Shown: piece by piece, positions 8,316-17,114 of the stretch
Numbering within the stretch: the first letter of the stretch is position 1
Layout of the letters: each line of letters begins with the position of its first letter
Assembly: GCF_014205845.1 (NCBI RefSeq)
Contig: NZ_JACHCR010000002.1
Location: 145,078-209,077 of the forward strand
DNA: 64,000 nt
Reading direction: 5' to 3'
From: Mucilaginibacter cryoferens
GTDB lineage: Bacteria; Bacteroidota; Bacteroidia; Sphingobacteriales; Sphingobacteriaceae
Notes under the pieces: model-generated
What the model was told of the DNA's origin: nothing
The model's database searches: none
Seen by the model: only the letters and a program-made list of their open reading frames with translations
Position numbers and translations under genes: made by a program

Positions 8316-8831
8316 TCAAAAATCGTGATCAACTGCCGATAAAATGATGCCATGATGCGCATTTACCACCCCATTTGCATAGCCGTTATTGTCGATAAAC
8401 ATTTTTTCGTTTTCGATGAGAAAGTGAACACCGCTTACTTTGAAATTACCCTTTATAGTGAGTACCTTATCCGGATGTTGTACATTAATTTCGTTTAAAA
8501 TATGACTCGATAGCCCGTGAAATTCATGTGGATCGAGCTGGTAAACGTCGAGTAGGGGCTCTTCGTGACCGGCCTGGTATATTTTTACCCTGTTTGCTGT
8601 TACCTCCGCACGTACATCCATTCGGCCTTCAATGTTGTTGGCGTTTACGTGTACAATGCTTCCGTCTAATGTAGATACGCTTGCATTGATGCAAAGTGAT
8701 TTATTGGCACTTTGGTGGTTGTTGAATGATAAGATCCTCAAAAACTCTGCGTTGGTATCGCCATTATTTAGTGTGAGTGTATTTTGTTCACTCAAAAATA
8801 TGGTGGTTCCAAAAATGAATGCGTGTTTCAT
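8316..8831 (-). CDS. Hypothetical protein
   Basis: A 171-residue protein with an ATG start at 8831. I do not recognise the family. The N-terminus has a short weakly hydrophobic stretch (HAFIFGTTIFL) that is too short for a confident signal peptide. The remainder alternates hydrophobic and polar residues with many Asn/Asp, suggesting a beta-sandwich or beta-helix of extracytoplasmic type (for example MDVRAEVTANRVKIY and VLTIKGNFKVSGVHFLI). It is convergent with the MNIO operon and shares its terminator. The function is unknown. Confidence 0.6.
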   Translation of the reverse strand: MKHAFIFGTTIFLSEQNTLTLNNGDTNAEFLRILSFNNHQSANKSLCINASVSTLDGSIVHVNANNIEGRMDVRAEVTANRVKIYQAGHEEPLLDVYQLDPHEFHGLSSHILNEINVQHPDKVLTIKGNFKVSGVHFLIENEKMFIDNNGYANGVVNAHHGIILSAVDHDF

Positions 8832-8916
8832 AATTTTGTGTATTGGTTTATTTTATCAATAAGTGCTGAAAACGCAAAAAGTTTTAATAATAATATATTG
8901 TTACACAACCCTACAC

Positions 8917-8951
8917 AAAATAGCCTCCCGGCAACGCCGGGAGGCTATTTT
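8917..8951 (-). terminator. Terminator of the M28 peptidase gene
   Basis: A long GC-rich stem, AAAATAGCCTCCCGGC against GCCGGGAGGCTATTTT with loop AAC, lies about 45 bases past the annotated stop (8997) on the minus strand. It is followed by T residues on both strands. Confidence 0.85.
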
Positions 8952-8996
8952 GATAATTTAGCTTGATAAAGATAGATTAATACGAGGATGCTTTAT

Positions 8997-10604
8997 TCAA
9001 AAATCCTTACTCCTTAATCCATTTATCCTTACTCCAAAAAAACTATTTATCCAGTCCACCCCGGCGTGTAGCTTTTGTTTGCACCGGCCATTTAACCCCT
9101 CGGTTTTGGTGTTGGTTGTTTTAACCGGATCTTCGCTGGCCATGTAAGCCATTATGGCGGCCAGCATGGCATTGTTCTTTAGATCATCAAATACTATCTT
9201 GTCGTAAGTATCGCGGTTGGTATGCCACGTATACGCTCCGTACGACCAGTTAAGCGAACTTAACGAGAAGCCCGGCGCGCCAACGGCCACAAATGAAGCA
9301 AAATCAGACCCACCACCGCCCGGCTGACCAGGGAAGTTGGTTTTGATCCTGTTTTTCAACGTATCCGGCACAGCGGCAAGCCACCTGGTTAAATAATCTT
9401 TAGATTCTACGTAGCCCTGCCCACCAATATTAACAACCCTGCCGGTGCCGTTATCCTGGTTAAACAGCGCTTGCAGGTTTTTTACTATTTCGGGATGATC
9501 TTCTACAAATGCACGTGAGCCGTTCAAGCCTTCTTCCTCGCTGCCCCAATGGCCTACCAGTATGGTGCGTTTAGGGTGGGGGTAATATTTTTTCAATAAG
9601 CGTAAGGCCTCCATCATGGTAAGGGTGCCGGTACCGTTATCTGTAGCTCCTGTACCGCCATCCCATGAGTCAAAGTGCGCGCTAAGCATTACATATTCGT
9701 CGGGCTTTTCGGTGCCTTTTATTTCGGCAATGGTGTTAAAGTTTGGCACTACACCCAGTTCTTTCGACTCGCAATGGATGCTGATCCTGGGGCTGGTGCC
9801 AGATTCTGTTAAGCGGTAAAGCATTCCATAATCCTCCAGCGCAATATCCACCGTAGGCACAATTTTAGTGTAAGCGCCAAATATTTTATCAACCCCAAAA
9901 CCTGCCGACCAGTTATTGGTGATAATACCTACAGCACCGGCGTTTTCAAGGGCCACAGGCAATGTTTTGTTGGTAAAGCCGGTTTTGCTGATTCGTTTTT
10001 TCCAGGCATCAGTTTGCGTGGTACGTGCGGCTTTCATTTTATCAAATGATTCTTTGGTGGCAAATTCCGTCCAGTTATAATCCGGGCGGCCAGTTGGCTG
10101 GCACATAGAGATCAATACAAATTTACCCTTTACATTGGGCAACCATTGCTGAAAAGCAACAGAATCGGCCAAATCTGGCAAAATGATCAATTCGGCTGTT
10201 ACCGTTTTTTTGCCCATGCCTGGGCTCCATGCCAATTGGGTGCCTTCTAATGATTTTACCCTTGGCGAGACCATATCTATATGCGATACGCCACGTTCCC
10301 AGCCGCGCCATTCGCCCCACTTTTCGTTGTGGGCCTGTATATCCCAGCTTTTATACTTGGCAACGGCCCAGTCATTGGCCTGTTTCATTTGGGGGGTGCC
10401 TACCAAACGGGGGCCAATACCGTCAAAAAGTTCATGTGCCAGTTTTTCTACCTGCGAGTTGCTGTTTTCCTCCGTCATGATGTTATTGATAACAGGATTG
10501 CTTGATTGCGCGCTGGCGATGCCGGTACATAGCATAATGCCCAACACAAATGGGCTGGCCTTATGCCAAATTTTATAGCCTGAATTTTGGTTAATGTGTT
10601 TCAT
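8997..10604 (-). CDS. Secreted M28 family metallopeptidase (carboxypeptidase Q-like), probable C-terminal frameshift
   Basis: This 535-residue protein has a signal peptide (PFVLGIMLCTGIASAQ). A PA-like insert (~130-250) is followed by the M28 zinc peptidase domain: SAHFDSWD (H310), ATDNGTG (D322), GSEEEGLNGS (E357/E358), FNQDNGTG (D384) and YTWHTNRDTYD (H461). These supply a complete two-zinc site. It probably trims dipeptides or N-terminal residues in the periplasm or outside the cell. The last ~31 residues look unnatural. Shifting frame by one base at the T run at 9091-9093 gives WPVQTKATRRGGLDK and a stop at 9043-9045. So either an indel mutation or a sequencing error is likely. The catalytic domain is unaffected. 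Confidence 0.9.
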   Translation of the reverse strand: MKHINQNSGYKIWHKASPFVLGIMLCTGIASAQSSNPVINNIMTEENSNSQVEKLAHELFDGIGPRLVGTPQMKQANDWAVAKYKSWDIQAHNEKWGEWRGWERGVSHIDMVSPRVKSLEGTQLAWSPGMGKKTVTAELIILPDLADSVAFQQWLPNVKGKFVLISMCQPTGRPDYNWTEFATKESFDKMKAARTTQTDAWKKRISKTGFTNKTLPVALENAGAVGIITNNWSAGFGVDKIFGAYTKIVPTVDIALEDYGMLYRLTESGTSPRISIHCESKELGVVPNFNTIAEIKGTEKPDEYVMLSAHFDSWDGGTGATDNGTGTLTMMEALRLLKKYYPHPKRTILVGHWGSEEEGLNGSRAFVEDHPEIVKNLQALFNQDNGTGRVVNIGGQGYVESKDYLTRWLAAVPDTLKNRIKTNFPGQPGGGGSDFASFVAVGAPGFSLSSLNWSYGAYTWHTNRDTYDKIVFDDLKNNAMLAAIMAYMASEDPVKTTNTKTEGLNGRCKQKLHAGVDWINSFFGVRINGLRSKDF

Positions 10605-10701
10605 GAACCTAATTTATAAAAAAGGGGTGAGTACGGGTAATTTGCACCCTGTATTGCGCCCATAGCAAGTACTTTGTTACATAATATATGGCAATATCGT
10701 T

Positions 10702-11379
10702 TTATGTGTAGATCTGTAACATGTGGTTGCCACCTTTCTGAAACTCATAATCTACCTTTATCAGCTTTAATAGGTGTTGGTTTTTGAAATGGGCTATTAC
10801 TGCGTCTGTTACCGCATGTTTTTCGGCATTAAGATTTAATACGGGGAAAATACGCACCTCTTTGCAAATTCGTAACATTTCTTCTATAGCTGCAATATGG
10901 AAATCGATGCCCAGATCTGCGTACAAAAGCAAGAAATGTGAGCTTAGGCCAATATCAAATTGTTGATTTTTGTAGTCTGTTCTATCGGGCATCAGGTGGG
11001 TTACGTAACGGCCCTCTGCTTTACCTTTTTCAAAGTCGTCCAAAAAAATATCCATTGCCTCAACTCTTATGTTTAACAGATCATCAATCGTTTTTATTTC
11101 GGTCCAAATAAACTTGTCGCTATTGTTGGTCATTTGTTCAATGATCTCCGTTTTGGTTTCATTTATCCGCTGCGCTATTTCTGCGCTCGCAAACTGATAA
11201 ATGGGGTCGATAGAAGTTACAGTGCCTTGCAGGCGACTGAGTTCGGCATTGAAGCTTGCTGGCCCGTCGCCAACGCTTAACAGGTTAAGTTTTAATTCGG
11301 CAGGGGTGAGGCCAAACATTTTTTGATACTCGGCCAGGGTACGGCCCCAGGGCACCACAGATTTTAGGTTAAATGACAT
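10702..11379 (-). CDS. Class I SAM-dependent methyltransferase-like protein
   Basis: This 225-residue protein contains a motif-I-like segment NLLSVGDGPASFNAEL (~residues 33-48), followed by GTVTSIDPIYQ, where the aspartate would contact the SAM ribose. Later FDIGLSSHFLLLYADLG matches motif-IV/V strands of small Rossmann methyltransferases. The start SFNLKSVVPWGRTLAEYQKMFGL resembles a family of small, uncharacterised bacterial methyltransferases. The substrate is unknown. It stands alone between the peptidase gene and the ThuA gene, all on the minus strand but with gaps of 97 and more than 200 bases. Confidence 0.75.
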   Translation of the reverse strand: MSFNLKSVVPWGRTLAEYQKMFGLTPAELKLNLLSVGDGPASFNAELSRLQGTVTSIDPIYQFASAEIAQRINETKTEIIEQMTNNSDKFIWTEIKTIDDLLNIRVEAMDIFLDDFEKGKAEGRYVTHLMPDRTDYKNQQFDIGLSSHFLLLYADLGIDFHIAAIEEMLRICKEVRIFPVLNLNAEKHAVTDAVIAHFKNQHLLKLIKVDYEFQKGGNHMLQIYT

Positions 11380-11398
11380 GACATTGGATTTAATTAAA

Positions 11399-11428
11399 TG
11401 AAAAAGCCCGCTATATAAGCAGGCTTTA
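11399..11428 (-). terminator. Hairpin downstream of the first ThuA gene
   Basis: AAAAAGCCCGC / GCAGGCTTTAAA forms an imperfect stem around TATATAA. It lies ~180 bases after the ThuA stop and just before the methyltransferase start on the minus strand, so it could be a terminator or a leader hairpin. Confidence 0.45.
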
Positions 11429-11606
11429 AAGTATATGTGCTATAAACAATAATATAAGCTGCTACAATAAATTAATATTGCGCGGTTGCCAACTATTATT
11501 TGTGATCGTCTTCATCGGGATAACAAATTTATCAAATTACTAATAAACTTCAAATTAATAACGGTGTTAAAAATAAGGAGCTTAGAGATTAATAATATTC
11601 ATTAAA

Positions 11607-12392
11607 TCAGTTAACCCTTTTCTTCTGCATTTTTACCGCCCAAAATATCGAGTTTCTGAAAAGGGTTGTAAAATTATCATCGTTGAAAAGCTCGGGGAAA
11701 TGCCCCATGGCAATGTAGATGTTTTTGGCTCTTATCTTGTCATTTGTCCATATCACCGGATGATCGCCCATTTTGATGTTGATTTTGGGTATGTAAGTGT
11801 CTTCATTAATACTGGCCAACACATGCACATTTGGGCGCGGACTTTTATTATAAGTATACCATTCATCTTTAGTGTTGAATGTATGGGGAAGGTTTTTTAA
11901 CGCGGGGTGCCCGCTGTCTTCCACCGTTAGCAAAGCCGTTGTACCGCCATGGATACAATCTTTAAATTCAATACCTCCCATAAATTGCGAGTACCACTGC
12001 CACATAGGGTAGCCATCAAAAACACCCAACAGGGTAGGATGATGAACGCCTATCCAGCCGCCTTTATTGTGTTTCAGGTAATCGGTAAACGCCTCCTGGG
12101 CTTCTTTTTGCCAGGGGTACGGCGGATAATCTAATTGAATAAAAAGCTGATATTGTTTAAGATACTTTTTTGTAATGGGTTTGGTATCGCTAATGTAATC
12201 GATTGTGAAATTACTGTCGATAGCAAGCTTGTTGAGCCAGATGCGGGCAGCGCTGTCAAAACGGGCATGGCCACCGCCGTTCTCTGCAATAGCTATGGCC
12301 TTAAAACGTGGTTTATGGGTTTGCGCCTGCAGGTTGTAGCCGCTATAAATAATCGTAAAAAGAGTGAAAAAGGTTACAAGCGAAGCCTTCAT
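11607..12392 (-). CDS. ThuA domain protein, secreted (copy 1)
   Basis: The start is placed at the ATG at 12392 (an upstream in-frame TTG at 12422 has no signal-peptide context). The 261-residue product has a signal peptide (SLVTFFTLFTIIYSGYNLQAQ). A ThuA-type flavodoxin/class I amidotransferase-like fold spans the rest: FKAIAIAENGGGHARF, KGGWIGVHHPTLLG, WQWYSQFMGG, KDEWYTYNKSPRPN, KMGDHPVIWTND and IYIAMGHFPELF. ThuA proteins are linked to trehalose and 3-keto-sugar metabolism, but their exact reaction is not settled. It is closely similar to the protein encoded at 13126-13884 on the other strand, with a DUF4468 gene between them. Confidence 0.9.
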   Translation of the reverse strand: MKASLVTFFTLFTIIYSGYNLQAQTHKPRFKAIAIAENGGGHARFDSAARIWLNKLAIDSNFTIDYISDTKPITKKYLKQYQLFIQLDYPPYPWQKEAQEAFTDYLKHNKGGWIGVHHPTLLGVFDGYPMWQWYSQFMGGIEFKDCIHGGTTALLTVEDSGHPALKNLPHTFNTKDEWYTYNKSPRPNVHVLASINEDTYIPKINIKMGDHPVIWTNDKIRAKNIYIAMGHFPELFNDDNFTTLFRNSIFWAVKMQKKRVN

Positions 12393-12570
12393 AATTGTAG
12401 TACTGTTATTCGTTGAAGGCAATTATAGGGCAAAGTTTTTATCCAATACGGGCAAATGCGTAACCGTAGTGGTAATGTAGGGCGATAGCGGCAACAGTTT
12501 GTAACGGTTAATATTGATATTTGATAAAGGATACAATGTAACCGGTTAAACCTTGTACTCAATAACTACG

Positions 12571-13110
12571 ATGCAGAAAATACATATCAGATACCTATTT
12601 TTTACTTTATGTATACTGATGCCATTGGTAAACTATGCCCAGCAGGATACCACCCGCATACCTATCCCCATGAAAAATGGAAAGATATACTATGAGCAAA
12701 CATTTGCAAGTAGCAAAGGCAAAAGCGAGCTGTTTGAACTTGCCGGAAAATGGTTTGCCAGTACTTTTCCTGATGAACCGCAAGCGCTTTATAAGGCAGA
12801 TAAAGCTACCGGGCAAATAACCGGGACAGGTATGTTTAAAGTAATAACCAGCAATACCGGTAATTATTACTGGCTAAAGTTTGATGTGGCGATAACAGTA
12901 ACGGATGCCGGCTGTTTTGTCACTATCGGTAATTATTACGAAAAGCCTATTGAAAAAGGTATCAGTAACCAATATTCAAAGATATCGTACCGGTGGTGGG
13001 ATTACAGGCAGGGCCACCCATGGTCGGCAGAGGATAAAACATTGTTTAACGGGCTTAATCAAAATACGCTCCAGGTCATATCCTCATTTAAACAAAGCAT
13101 CAACCAGTAA
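12571..13110 (+). CDS. DUF4468 domain protein, secreted
   Basis: ATG at 12571 is preferred to the TTG at 12553 and gives 179 residues with a signal peptide (YLFFTLCILMPLVNYAQQD). The rest has the pattern of the Bacteroidota DUF4468 family (TBP-like fold): KIYYEQTFASSKGKSEL, NTGNYYWLKFDVAITVTDAG and YRWWDYRQG. No reaction is known for the family. It is divergent from ThuA copy 1 and 15 bases upstream of ThuA copy 2, so it probably shares a transcript with copies 2 and 3. A second DUF4468-like gene lies at 57213-57788. Confidence 0.75.
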   Translation: MQKIHIRYLFFTLCILMPLVNYAQQDTTRIPIPMKNGKIYYEQTFASSKGKSELFELAGKWFASTFPDEPQALYKADKATGQITGTGMFKVITSNTGNYYWLKFDVAITVTDAGCFVTIGNYYEKPIEKGISNQYSKISYRWWDYRQGHPWSAEDKTLFNGLNQNTLQVISSFKQSINQ

Positions 13111-13125
13111 TTGTAAAATATATTC

Positions 13126-13884
13126 ATGAAAAAAATACTCTTCCTTATCAGCATAGTTGTTTTTGCTTCCGTAAGCACAAAAGCTCAGTCCCAACATTTT
13201 AAAGTGCTGGCATTGTACGAGAATGGTGGCCATCACCTGGAGTTTTCAAAACGGGCCATAGTTTGGTTGGATAAACTGGCGGCCGAAAAGGGTTTTACTA
13301 TAGATTATATTCAGAAAACGGATAAAATTGATGATGAGTTTTTAAGCCACTATCAACTATTTCTGCAACTTGATTATGTGCCCTACGCCTGGAGCGATAA
13401 AGCAATGGCAGCTTTTCAGAAATATATAGACGAAGGTAGAGGCGGCTGGGTTGGTTTTCACCATGCTACTTTATTGGGCGAGTTTGATGGCTATCACGAG
13501 TGGCAGTGGTTCTCTAACTTTATGGGCGGCATCAGCTGGAAAGGTTATATAGCCACATTTGCCAGAGGGAAAGTTAATGTAGAGGACAAACGGCACCCGG
13601 TAATGAAAGGCCTACCGGCCTCATTTACAATTGAACAGGAGGAATGGTATACGTACGATAAAAGCCCGCGGCCAAATGTGCGTGTGCTGGCCAGTGTTGA
13701 TGAAAATACCTACGAACCACAGGGCGATGTAAAAATGGGCGACCATCCGGTGGTATGGACGAACGAGCATGTTAAAGCGCGCAATGTTTACATTTTTATG
13801 GGGCACTCGCCAAACCTGTTCGATAACCCGGCTTGGGTAAAACTGGTTACCAATTCAATTTTATGGGCTGCGGGTGGCAAATAA
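13126..13884 (+). CDS. ThuA domain protein, secreted (copy 2)
   Basis: The 252-residue product has a signal peptide ending VSTKAQSQ. The ThuA core contains FKVLALYENGGHHLEF, GGWVGFHHATLLGEFDGY, WQWFSNFMGGISW, EEWYTYDKSPRPNV, VKMGDHPVVWTNE and VYIFMGHSPNLF. It matches copy 1 (11607-12392) motif by motif, including the rare WQW(F/Y)S(N/Q)FMGG block, so the two are duplicates in inverted orientation. It lies 15 bases after the DUF4468 gene and 17 bases before copy 3. It is likely periplasmic or outer-membrane associated and acts on sugars, but the substrate is unknown. Confidence 0.9.
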   Translation: MKKILFLISIVVFASVSTKAQSQHFKVLALYENGGHHLEFSKRAIVWLDKLAAEKGFTIDYIQKTDKIDDEFLSHYQLFLQLDYVPYAWSDKAMAAFQKYIDEGRGGWVGFHHATLLGEFDGYHEWQWFSNFMGGISWKGYIATFARGKVNVEDKRHPVMKGLPASFTIEQEEWYTYDKSPRPNVRVLASVDENTYEPQGDVKMGDHPVVWTNEHVKARNVYIFMGHSPNLFDNPAWVKLVTNSILWAAGGK

Positions 13885-13901
13885 TTTTTAAATAGAATAC
13901 G

Positions 13902-14687
13902 ATGTTGAAAAAACTTTTTAGCCTGATTGTTATCGCGGCTTGTGTTGCCGCAGCACAGGCGCAAATATCTAAATTCAAGGTGCTGGCATTATATACCACC
14001 ACGGTAGAATCTGATCATGTGGATTTTGCCAATGATGCCATTAAATATTTCAAAGACCTTGCTGTTAAAGATAATTTCGCATTTGATACCACTACAAACT
14101 GGAAGAATGTGAACGATGAGTATCTGAAAAAATATCAGTTGGTTATCTGGCTCAATGATTTTCCGCAGGACGAATTGCAGCGTGCAGCATTTGTAAAATA
14201 TATGAATAATGGCGGTGCATGGCTGGGCTTTCATGTAGCTGGTTACAATGATAAATACACCAAATGGCCCTGGTTTGTGAGCTTTTTGGGCAGCGCGGTA
14301 TTTTACAACAATAGCTGGCCTCCGTTGCCGGCAAAGCTAATTGTTGATGATGTTAAGCACCCCATAGCCAAAGGCATTCCGGCTCACTTCGTATCGCCCA
14401 TAAATGAGTGGTATGGCTGGCTGCCAAGCCCAAGGTTAAATAAAGATGTAAAAGTGTTGCTCACGCTTGATCCTGCTAACTATCCTTTAGGTAAAAAAGA
14501 CCTCATCCGTGAGGGAGATATTCCGGTGGTATGGACTAATACCAAATACAAAATGCTGTATATTAACATGGGGCACGGCGATATGATATTTACATCGCCT
14601 ATACAAAATAAGCTTTTTGAGAATGCGGTGTTGTGGTTAGCAAGCCCCACGCAACCCTCCCAAAAAGGGGAGGGCTTTAAAAAGTAA
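13902..14687 (+). CDS. ThuA domain protein, secreted (copy 3, diverged)
   Basis: The 261-residue product has a signal peptide (LFSLIVIAACVAAAQAQ) and a ThuA fold: FKVLALYTTTVESDHVDF, GGAWLGFHVAGYNDK, WPWFVSFLGSAVF, NEWYGWLPSPRLN, EGDIPVVWTNT and LYINMGHGDMIF. It is clearly more diverged than copies 1 and 2. The C-terminal tail (PTQPSQKGEGFKK) is encoded by a GC-rich inverted repeat (CCCTCCC...GGGAGGG), so the coding region has apparently run into an intergenic repeat. It is probably the last gene of the DUF4468-ThuA-ThuA transcript. Confidence 0.88.
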   Translation: MLKKLFSLIVIAACVAAAQAQISKFKVLALYTTTVESDHVDFANDAIKYFKDLAVKDNFAFDTTTNWKNVNDEYLKKYQLVIWLNDFPQDELQRAAFVKYMNNGGAWLGFHVAGYNDKYTKWPWFVSFLGSAVFYNNSWPPLPAKLIVDDVKHPIAKGIPAHFVSPINEWYGWLPSPRLNKDVKVLLTLDPANYPLGKKDLIREGDIPVVWTNTKYKMLYINMGHGDMIFTSPIQNKLFENAVLWLASPTQPSQKGEGFKK

Positions 14688-14718
14688 GGTGCAAATTATT
14701 GCAATACATAACTATTAA

Positions 14719-14742
14719 AAATCTCCCCGAAAGGGGAGATTT
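14719..14742 (+). terminator. Bidirectional hairpin between ThuA copy 3 and the GH18 gene
   Basis: A perfect 10-bp stem (14719-14728 with 14733-14742, loop GAAA) lies between two convergent genes. The T tract is weak (TTTA). A related GC-rich inverted repeat sits inside the end of the ThuA gene just upstream. Confidence 0.55.
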
Positions 14743-14753
14743 AGAAGGGCTCT

Positions 14754-15902
14754 TTATTTCAGCCGCTCGTTAATAGCATTCAATAAATATTCCTTTTTAT
14801 CATCGGCATATTCCCAAAACATTACACCTGCCATTTGATGATCTACCATGTACTGGCATTTGTTTTTTACCGACCATTCATCATCAAAAGTGATAAACTG
14901 TTTGGTGCTGGCCTTAAATAAATAGGGGGCGGCGGCGCTGCTATCGCGGTAGTAGGTAAAACCGTTGCGGTTTAGCAGGCTGTCTTTAAGGTGCGTGTAG
15001 CCGCCTACCCAAATATGTTCGCCGGTTTTCATGCCAATACCGTTTTGTGCCGAATCTTTTACCATTACCGATCGACCGTAAAAAGCAATACCCATTACCA
15101 GTTTACTGGCAGGCACGCCCTGGGCAATGTAATCAGATACCGCCTTGTCGGCCGAGTTTTGCGTTTGATATTTGTTGGATGCAAAAAGATTGGTATGGTG
15201 TACGGCTATGCCCTGTCCGTCCTGGAAATAATCATACGTCATCAGGTTAATGTAGTTGAGGTATTGCGCAACCTTGGCCATTTCTGTATGCTGTAAAAAG
15301 CGCTGAAAGCCACCTACTGCCGCGGTAAGTAATTTTTTGCTGCCGGTTTCTTTTTCGAGGCCGTCAAGTTCGGCACGAAGGGCCTGAAACATGAGGGTGT
15401 AGTTTTGCTCATCTTCGGGGCGTACTACATTGCCATCGCCTTGTAACCCGGGATATTCCCAATCAATATCTACACCATCCAGTTTGTATTTACGGATAAT
15501 ATTAACTGCGCTGGCAGCAAACGCCCTGCGCGAAGTATCAGTTAGCGCCGCATCCGAGAAGTTTTTACTCCAGGTCCACCCGCCAATAGATATCAGGATC
15601 TTCAGGTCGGGATTTTTCTTTTTAAGCAGTACCAGGTTACGGAAATTGGTGGTGTCGGTTTTTTCGTGCGTAAGCCATGCCCGGTTGTTGTGTACGTTTA
15701 CAAAAGCATAGTTAATATGGGTAAGCTTTTCGGGGTTTACCATGCTCATATCAGTGAGGCCTTTATAGCCGCCAACGTAGCCTATCACTACGTATTTATG
15801 TTTTTTTACTTGCGCTTTAAGTACAAATGCGGGCAGCATTAGTGTTAATAAACAAAGCATAGCTTTGCCAGGGTTAACCTTTTTTAGGGTTAATGTGTTC
15901 AT
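14754..15902 (-). CDS. Secreted GH18 chitinase-like glycoside hydrolase
   Basis: A 382-residue protein with a signal peptide (MLCLLTLMLPAFVLKAQ). The GH18 barrel shows KILISIGGWTWSKNFSDA (substrate-side SxGG motif) and LDGVDIDWEYPG (residues 141-152). The latter is the DxxDxDxE catalytic motif, with E149 as general acid. Later MTYDYFQ and GVMFWEYADD supply the barrel Tyr/Asp and Trp signatures. This indicates an endo-acting enzyme on beta-1,4-GlcNAc polymers (chitin or chitodextrins), periplasmic or surface. It is followed 37 bases upstream-of-stop by the DUF5009 acyltransferase gene on the same strand, which fits an amino-sugar context. Confidence 0.93.
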   Translation of the reverse strand: MNTLTLKKVNPGKAMLCLLTLMLPAFVLKAQVKKHKYVVIGYVGGYKGLTDMSMVNPEKLTHINYAFVNVHNNRAWLTHEKTDTTNFRNLVLLKKKNPDLKILISIGGWTWSKNFSDAALTDTSRRAFAASAVNIIRKYKLDGVDIDWEYPGLQGDGNVVRPEDEQNYTLMFQALRAELDGLEKETGSKKLLTAAVGGFQRFLQHTEMAKVAQYLNYINLMTYDYFQDGQGIAVHHTNLFASNKYQTQNSADKAVSDYIAQGVPASKLVMGIAFYGRSVMVKDSAQNGIGMKTGEHIWVGGYTHLKDSLLNRNGFTYYRDSSAAAPYLFKASTKQFITFDDEWSVKNKCQYMVDHQMAGVMFWEYADDKKEYLLNAINERLK

Positions 15903-15938
15903 TTTTAGGTTGTGGTTAAATGGTGATATCGGGATGTA

Positions 15939-17114
15939 CTATATTTTTAGGCGGATGTGTTTTTTCTCCATTAAACCAACCATGGCTATCAGTATAAAAG
16001 CTGTGGCTATACTGCGCAATAAGCCTGTAGCGCTGTTGTTTAATATGCGGGGGTAATTAATATTAAAAAGCATCAATATAAATACCTGGTAATAAGGCAT
16101 CAGGTAACAGGTAAGTGTGCTTGTACCGGCCGGCCAAATGGGTTTAAACCAGTTTTTTTTGCCTTTAACATCCACCATGTATATCATCAGCTCAAAAACC
16201 AAAATGGTAATGCCGCTGCAAATAAAGATCCAGGCAGGGGTGGAGTGTATTTTTGAAATACCTTCGGCATAAGGTCTGATCAGTAAGGCCAGGCCAATAA
16301 GTAATACGCCTGTTGCTCCAAATATGGCCCACAATAACTGCGTTTTGTTTTTTGATACCAATAAAGCGTATATCTCTGATATGATAACGCCTCCCATAAC
16401 CAGGCTTAGGGTTGATGCATCGCCCAGTACAGGAATCTTAAAGTTGATAACATCGGTGTGTTTGCCAATATTTAGGGCTACAAAGGCTATAAGTGCTATG
16501 GTGAGTATACTCAATTTGCCTTTGGCCAACAGATATATCAATGCGCATATGAGGTAGGCCCAGCCAATTAAACCAAGTATACCCCACCACGATGGACGCA
16601 TACCCCTAATTACACCATCATCGCCGCCTTTGTATATAAAGGCCATGGCTATAAGCAAGGCTATACCTATACCCATAAAGGTGTAGCGTTTTGCTTTGCC
16701 CATAGTTTCGGGATAATCAAGCCAAATAAGAAAGAAACCGGTTGTAATAATAATGGCCCATAAAGCTTTTGGTATAATGCCTGCCGCGTTATTATAACTT
16801 TCCAGGTTAACATGAAAAAAGCCCATAATAATAAGCGCCGCGCTGCGGGTAAGGATGTAGATTAGTATAGATTGAAAGGAATTGCCTTTGGCCATCCTGT
16901 TTTTTATGGCAAAAGGCAACGATAAACCAACAATAAATAAAAACGCAGGGAAAATGGTATCGGCAAAGCCCATTGCGTCGGCGTCGCCATCTGCATGATC
17001 TATCCAGGCCGGGATGTGTTTTACACCACTGGCATCATTAACAAATATCATCAGTAGCATGGTGATAGCTCGTAATACATCAATAGAAAGCAGCCGCTTA
17101 GGGAGTTGGTTCAT
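15939..17114 (-). CDS. DUF5009/HGSNAT-like multi-pass membrane acyltransferase
   Basis: A 391-residue integral membrane protein with about 10-11 hydrophobic segments. The start LLSIDVLRAITMLLMIFVND and the following FPAFLFIVGLSLPFAI match the DUF5009 family, related to heparan-alpha-glucosaminide N-acetyltransferase. That enzyme passes acetyl groups from cytoplasmic acetyl-CoA to amino sugars on the far side of a membrane. The GH18 gene next to it supports an amino-sugar substrate, by inference. It is the first gene of a probable two-gene minus-strand operon. Confidence 0.82.
   Translation of the reverse strand: MNQLPKRLLSIDVLRAITMLLMIFVNDASGVKHIPAWIDHADGDADAMGFADTIFPAFLFIVGLSLPFAIKNRMAKGNSFQSILIYILTRSAALIIMGFFHVNLESYNNAAGIIPKALWAIIITTGFFLIWLDYPETMGKAKRYTFMGIGIALLIAMAFIYKGGDDGVIRGMRPSWWGILGLIGWAYLICALIYLLAKGKLSILTIALIAFVALNIGKHTDVINFKIPVLGDASTLSLVMGGVIISEIYALLVSKNKTQLLWAIFGATGVLLIGLALLIRPYAEGISKIHSTPAWIFICSGITILVFELMIYMVDVKGKKNWFKPIWPAGTSTLTCYLMPYYQVFILMLFNINYPRILNNSATGLLRSIATAFILIAMVGLMEKKHIRLKI

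Noticed and set aside
10183..10578. 131-residue ORF opposite the M28 peptidase gene
   Set aside because: Fully antisense to a well-supported gene with all zinc ligands; the translation shows no family features, no leader and no start context.
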